From Pseudomonadota bacterium (GTDB taxonomy: Bacteria > Pseudomonadota > Alphaproteobacteria > Ferrovibrionales > Ferrovibrionaceae), in the NCBI GenBank assembly GCA_021793055.1, contig JAJYTL010000134.1, positions 1-8,310 of the forward strand: a DNA stretch of 8,310 nt. Direction: 5' to 3'. The notes under the pieces were generated by a model that worked only from the letters and a program-made list of their open reading frames with translations, was not told the DNA's origin and made no database searches. Every line of letters starts with the position of its first letter. Position 1 is the first letter of the stretch. The position numbers were made by a program, and so were the translations under genes. This document shows, in pieces, positions 5,681-8,310 of the stretch.

Positions 5681-6079
5681 ATGAAGCCAAAGTCGCACCT
5701 CACCCCTGTCCGGCACGACAAGCAGACGCAAATTTTGCGCCGTCGCCTGCAGAGCGGTCTGGTTGCGAGTGTGCTCGCGTTTGGGGTTTTTCTACTTTTG
5801 CCTGCGTCGTCTCTGGCCGGAGACCTTACTCCCCAGGAAGCATTTCATCTCAGCTATGAGCAGTCCGGTACGGCCGCCAAGGTTCCGTCAATTATCATCG
5901 GCGACGGCCAACTCGCGGCAGTGCGGGGTCGTGGCACCGGTCCCGTAGTCCTCACTGTTCCAAGCACGAACGCCCCCTCGATCGTGCTCTGGGACGAGGG
6001 TATACGGCCGGTGACCACAGCGAATAGCGGTACGAATGGGAATCTCCAGAGCAACGTGTTCAACGGGGGCACGCGATGA
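5681..6079 (+). CDS. Small exported protein, first gene of the Fap-like operon
   Basis: The 132-residue protein has a basic n-region (ILRRRLQ), a hydrophobic core near residues 27-40 and a likely signal cleavage after SSLA at residue 46. The mature part of about 86 residues has no known domain. It contains IIIGDGQLAAVRGRGTGP (residues 71-88) and ends NGNLQSNVFNGGTR. The following gene ends with a very similar GNLQSN motif. There is no Cys. The ATG follows GGGGA by seven bases, and the stop overlaps the next start as ATGA. By position it takes the place of fapA, a small periplasmic chaperone in Pseudomonas, but no sequence likeness can be claimed. A minor fibre component or a protein acted on by the downstream peptidase are other options. 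Confidence 0.75.
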   Translation: MKPKSHLTPVRHDKQTQILRRRLQSGLVASVLAFGVFLLLPASSLAGDLTPQEAFHLSYEQSGTAAKVPSIIIGDGQLAAVRGRGTGPVVLTVPSTNAPSIVLWDEGIRPVTTANSGTNGNLQSNVFNGGTR

Positions 6080-6453
6080 GTTCCGCCACCGCGATATGCC
6101 GCATGGCAATGCGTGCCAAGGAGAGGCGGAAGCTTCGGCCGAAACTTCTGGAGTACTCGCTGTTAGTGCTAGCGCTTTCTGCCCCAACGGCGTCCGCCGG
6201 GACATTTGGGCTGCCAGCAGCTGGATCCGACGCGCTCGCGAATGTCGTCGGGTTTTCCATTAGCCGTTCAGCAGTCGAATCCCAAAGCACCAAGACTAAC
6301 CCTTACGGGATAGACCGGGTCCTCGCCGGCGCACCCGGGGCGTTCTCCGATGCGCGCGCGGTCACCGCGAGTTTCGCTTCGCCGCTGTTGGTCAACATGG
6401 GCGAAGGGATCGGAAATCTGCAGAGCAACACCAAACTCTGGGGGCGGCAATGA
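6076..6453 (+). CDS. Small exported protein with a shared GNLQSN motif
   Basis: The 125-residue protein has a long basic n-region (MRAKERRKLRPK), a hydrophobic core near residues 27-37 and a likely signal cut after TASA at residue 41. The mature part of about 84 residues is Ser/Ala/Gly-rich with no known domain. It ends EGIGNLQSNTKLWGRQ, echoing the end of the preceding protein. The start overlaps the previous stop by four bases, with GGGGG six bases upstream. Its own stop overlaps the next start the same way, so translation is probably coupled. In-frame Met codons at residues 10 and 12 would give a more ordinary signal peptide. GNLQSN resembles half of the repeat core in the two following proteins (GNLNSQAN), so it may be a reduced relative of the subunits. 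Confidence 0.72.
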   Translation: MSSATAICRMAMRAKERRKLRPKLLEYSLLVLALSAPTASAGTFGLPAAGSDALANVVGFSISRSAVESQSTKTNPYGIDRVLAGAPGAFSDARAVTASFASPLLVNMGEGIGNLQSNTKLWGRQ

Positions 6454-7121
6454 AAAGCACCGTTTCGTCTCGCTCCGCACAGTTTGAAAACAAAGGTCCG
6501 ACGACGCGAGAGAAAAAGTGCGGTCGGTATCTTGGAGAGTTAAGTTTTTGCCTTATGGCGGTGGGTCTCGCATGTGTCCTCGGCAGCATGCCGGCATTTG
6601 CGGATCCACTGCCAAGCGCGCAATCCCAAATTGGGGGTAACGCGCTGAAAAACGCAAGCGGATCGATCTCGGTTAACATTGCGGCGGGTAGTGAGAATGC
6701 CCAAGCCAATGTAACCGCCATCGGCAATGCGCCGCAGCACAGCCATCCGTCGGTAACGCAAGACATTCGTGCAAGCGCAATAGCGCCCTCGAGTAGCAGC
6801 GCGATCATTTCCGGTCAGGCGCTCTCGGGCGCAAGCGGGCGCATCGCCGTGAACCAAGTGAGCGGCGTTGCCAATGCGGAGGCAAATGTCGCTTCCATTA
6901 AATTCGGGAACCCGGTCGGCCAGGATCAACTGGCCTCGGTTACCCCTCAGCAACCCTCGCCCACATCAGGGACGATCCTGCAAGGAACGAATGGCGTCTC
7001 GATTACAGGAACGGCCCTGACGGGGACGAGTGGTCTGGTTCAGGTCACGCAGGTGGCGGGATCAGGAAATAGTGCAGCAAACACCTTCGCCCTGAGGATG
7101 GGGCAAGGACTCAACCCATAG
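6450..7121 (+). CDS. Fap-like amyloid subunit, probably minor (FapB position)
   Basis: The 223-residue exported protein has a signal peptide with a hydrophobic core near residues 31-46 and a cut after PAFA at residue 51. The mature chain carries three repeats of about 31 residues at 63-93, 122-152 and 187-217. Their cores are NASGSISVNIAAGSENAQAN, GASGRIAVNQVSGVANAEAN and GTSGLVQVTQVAGSGNSAAN, joined by Pro/Ser/Gln-rich linkers. The third copy has lost most Asn/Gln positions. Pseudomonas FapB and FapC also have three Asn/Gln/Gly/Ala-rich repeats with variable linkers that form the amyloid core. Fewer and looser repeats than in the next protein suggest a nucleator or minor subunit. The start overlaps the previous stop as ATGA behind GGGGGCGG. 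A curli-like protein is an alternative, but the regular curlin spacing is absent. Confidence 0.75.
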   Translation: MKSTVSSRSAQFENKGPTTREKKCGRYLGELSFCLMAVGLACVLGSMPAFADPLPSAQSQIGGNALKNASGSISVNIAAGSENAQANVTAIGNAPQHSHPSVTQDIRASAIAPSSSSAIISGQALSGASGRIAVNQVSGVANAEANVASIKFGNPVGQDQLASVTPQQPSPTSGTILQGTNGVSITGTALTGTSGLVQVTQVAGSGNSAANTFALRMGQGLNP

Positions 7122-7140
7122 TGCATGAGGAGGCACGACA

Positions 7141-8007
7141 ATGAAGACTTATTTTAAGCTCGGTGTGTCGGCCGTTGCCCTCCTTGGGGCGGCCCTCTAT
7201 CTAACTCCTGCCATGGCCGATGGAAATAACGTTACGGCGGGAAACCACCAGTGGTCCAGCACTGGGAGCATCTCCATTGATGGCGATAATGCCGCGATGA
7301 TTGCGGACCAGGTCCTGCAGTACGCGTCGGGCAACATCGGCGTCAATAACGCGTCAGGCAACCTGAACTCCCAGGCGAATGTCGCGGCAGTAGCGAGCAC
7401 CAACGACTTCTTCACTAACCGGAACGCGAAGGTCTGGTCAAGCCAGAAGTCGGATCACTCGTGGTCCATTTCCGTCATTCCCGGAAATAAGGCGGAACTC
7501 AAGGATTCTGTCCTTCAGAACGCGAGCGGGAATATCGGTGTGAATAATGTCGCCGGCGACGGCAATGCGCAGGCCAACCTTCTCAGTGTTCTCAACCAGG
7601 GCGTCAAACACCCGTTCTTCAACTATGCGGGCGCCTCTGCTGCGGATAGTCATATGAGCCAGCATATCGATGACTCCTTCAGCGGCAGCGGGATCATGAG
7701 CAACACGGCTAAGCTAGAGACTAACGTTCTTCGGTATGCCACGGGCAACATCGGTGTAAACAACGCCGCTGGCAATGCGAATATGCAGGCGAACGGCGCG
7801 GTCGTTGTTGCGACCGATGGTCTACTCGGTGAGGTGAGCGGCTCGGTCCATCAGGGCGTAGAGGGGATCAGCTTTAACCTGTTCACAAATAACTACGCTC
7901 GATTGGACGATAACGTTCTTCAGAACGCCAGTGGCAACATCGGCGTGAACAACGTCGCTGGTAACGCGAACGCGCAGGTCAACATGCTTTCGGTTGGTAA
8001 CGAGTAA
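7141..8007 (+). CDS. Fap-like amyloid subunit, probably major fibre protein (FapC position)
   Basis: The 288-residue protein has a signal peptide (KLGVSAVALLGAALYLTPAMA, cut near residue 27). Four well-kept repeats lie at residues 56-86, 122-152, 194-224 and 257-287. Each reads V-L-x-x-A-[ST], then GNIGVNN, then a core like AGNANAQAN, ending in small and hydrophobic residues. Each copy is preceded by a looser N-A-x-L-x-D segment, so the full unit is nearer 45 residues. Repeat starts are 66, 72 and 63 residues apart. The Asn/Gly/Ala/Ser-rich chain has no Cys and would be expected to stack as beta-strands with Asn ladders, as in FapC. The ATG follows GAGGAGG, a strong site, 19 nt after the previous stop. 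A stable hairpin downstream could support high expression. Amyloid nature is inferred from composition and context, not shown. Confidence 0.8.
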   Translation: MKTYFKLGVSAVALLGAALYLTPAMADGNNVTAGNHQWSSTGSISIDGDNAAMIADQVLQYASGNIGVNNASGNLNSQANVAAVASTNDFFTNRNAKVWSSQKSDHSWSISVIPGNKAELKDSVLQNASGNIGVNNVAGDGNAQANLLSVLNQGVKHPFFNYAGASAADSHMSQHIDDSFSGSGIMSNTAKLETNVLRYATGNIGVNNAAGNANMQANGAVVVATDGLLGEVSGSVHQGVEGISFNLFTNNYARLDDNVLQNASGNIGVNNVAGNANAQVNMLSVGNE

Positions 8008-8044
8008 TCCTCTTATCGGTTCGAACTCAGATTGGCTTTCTCGG

Positions 8045-8074
8045 GATTCCGGTCAAGGCGACTTGACCGGAATC
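8045..8074 (+). promoter_or_regulatory. Intercistronic hairpin between the main subunit and peptidase genes
   Basis: GATTCCGGTCAAG (8045-8057) and CTTGACCGGAATC (8062-8074) are perfect 13-bp arms around GCGA, a GNRA-type tetraloop; a G-U pair adds one more step. It lies in the 91-nt gap after the presumed fibre gene. No U-tract follows (TGCCAAATCC), so it is more likely an mRNA-stabilising or processing hairpin, or a weak attenuator, than a full terminator. Either role would raise fibre protein over downstream secretion proteins. Confidence 0.7.
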
Positions 8075-8098
8075 TGCCAAATCCAGGGAGACCCGAAA

Positions 8099-8310
8099 AT
8101 GAAGCGTTCGCGTGCCACCAGGTTCAAGACGCTAACATTCGCGGCATTATTGGCCGGCGGGCTATCGTTCTTTGCGGCATCGGGGGCACCCTCCGCCTTC
8201 GCGGGAGAGTTTTCAATACTTCCCGGCGGCGGAACCATACATGTCAACGTGCCGAACTTTACGGATATGAAGTACCAAGGGGAAGTCCGCCAGCGTCAGG
8301 ACTTCGGCTG
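8099..8310 (+). CDS. Exported C39-like peptidase, N-terminal part (FapD position; runs off the right edge)
   Basis: Seventy codons are visible. The first 35 residues form a signal peptide with a basic start (MKRSRATRFK), a hydrophobic core and a likely cut after SAFA. The mature start is followed by IHVNVPNFTDMKYQ and then GEVRQRQDFG. The last motif matches the run-up to the catalytic Cys in stand-alone C39 family peptidases (pattern VRQ-x-x-D-[FY]-x-C-G). The final two bases in the window are TG, which fit a Cys codon. In Pseudomonas the C39-like FapD follows FapC and is needed for fibre export. The ATG has AGGGAG upstream. The family call rests on a short motif plus position, and the His and Asp of the triad are not in view. 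Confidence 0.65.
   Translation, partial: MKRSRATRFKTLTFAALLAGGLSFFAASGAPSAFAGEFSILPGGGTIHVNVPNFTDMKYQGEVRQRQDFG

Noticed and set aside
6450..8007. Curli (CsgA/CsgB) subunits
   Set aside because: The repeats contain N-x-Q-x-N but lack the regular 22-23-residue curlin spacing. Long variable linkers and a following C39-like peptidase fit Fap better.

Overview
The window looks like part of a chromosome of an alphaproteobacterium, probably of the Hyphomicrobiales (Rhizobiales). The hints are the GC-rich sequence, a proline-rich TonB-type protein, a DUF4242-class III cyclase fusion and a near-consensus sigma-54 promoter. This placement is inference. No rRNA, convincing tRNA or CRISPR array was seen.

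Left part (1-1508). The minus strand carries the N-terminal 246 residues of a TonB/TolA-like energy transducer that runs off the left edge. A gene-poor stretch of about 560 bases follows, possibly holding a decayed coding remnant. It ends in five imperfect repeats of about 24 bp built on TGGCTCC-CTTT-CAG, which resemble the multiple terminal repeats of an IS21-family insertion sequence.

Middle part (1509-5326, minus strand). A two-gene operon encodes a berberine-bridge-type FAD-linked oxidoreductase and, 18 nt after it, a DUF4242-class III nucleotidyl cyclase fusion. After an intergenic stretch comes a small secreted Glu/Lys-rich protein, with a candidate FNR/FixK-type box and a leader hairpin upstream and a hairpin terminator downstream. 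Next is an apparently gene-free stretch with a 21-bp perfect tandem duplication inside an imperfect inverted repeat. It is followed by an acyl-CoA synthetase reduced to its C-terminal subdomain.

Right part (5629-8310, plus strand). This is the most interesting region. A sigma-54-like promoter with a palindrome at its predicted start site precedes five tightly packed genes, all with export signals. Two are small unknown proteins that share a GNLQSN motif near their C-termini. The third and fourth are Gly/Asn/Ala/Ser-rich repeat proteins with three degenerate and four well-kept copies of an ASGNIGVNN...AGNANAQAN unit. The fifth is the start of an exported protein whose last readable residues, VRQRQDFG, match the run-up to the catalytic Cys of C39-like peptidases. 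Repeat-protein composition, gene order (small protein, minor subunit, major subunit, C39 peptidase) and promoter together suggest a divergent Fap-like functional amyloid operon. A perfect 13-bp hairpin with a GCGA loop separates the presumed major subunit from the peptidase, possibly letting the fibre protein be made in excess. The outer-membrane pore expected for such a system would lie beyond the right edge.
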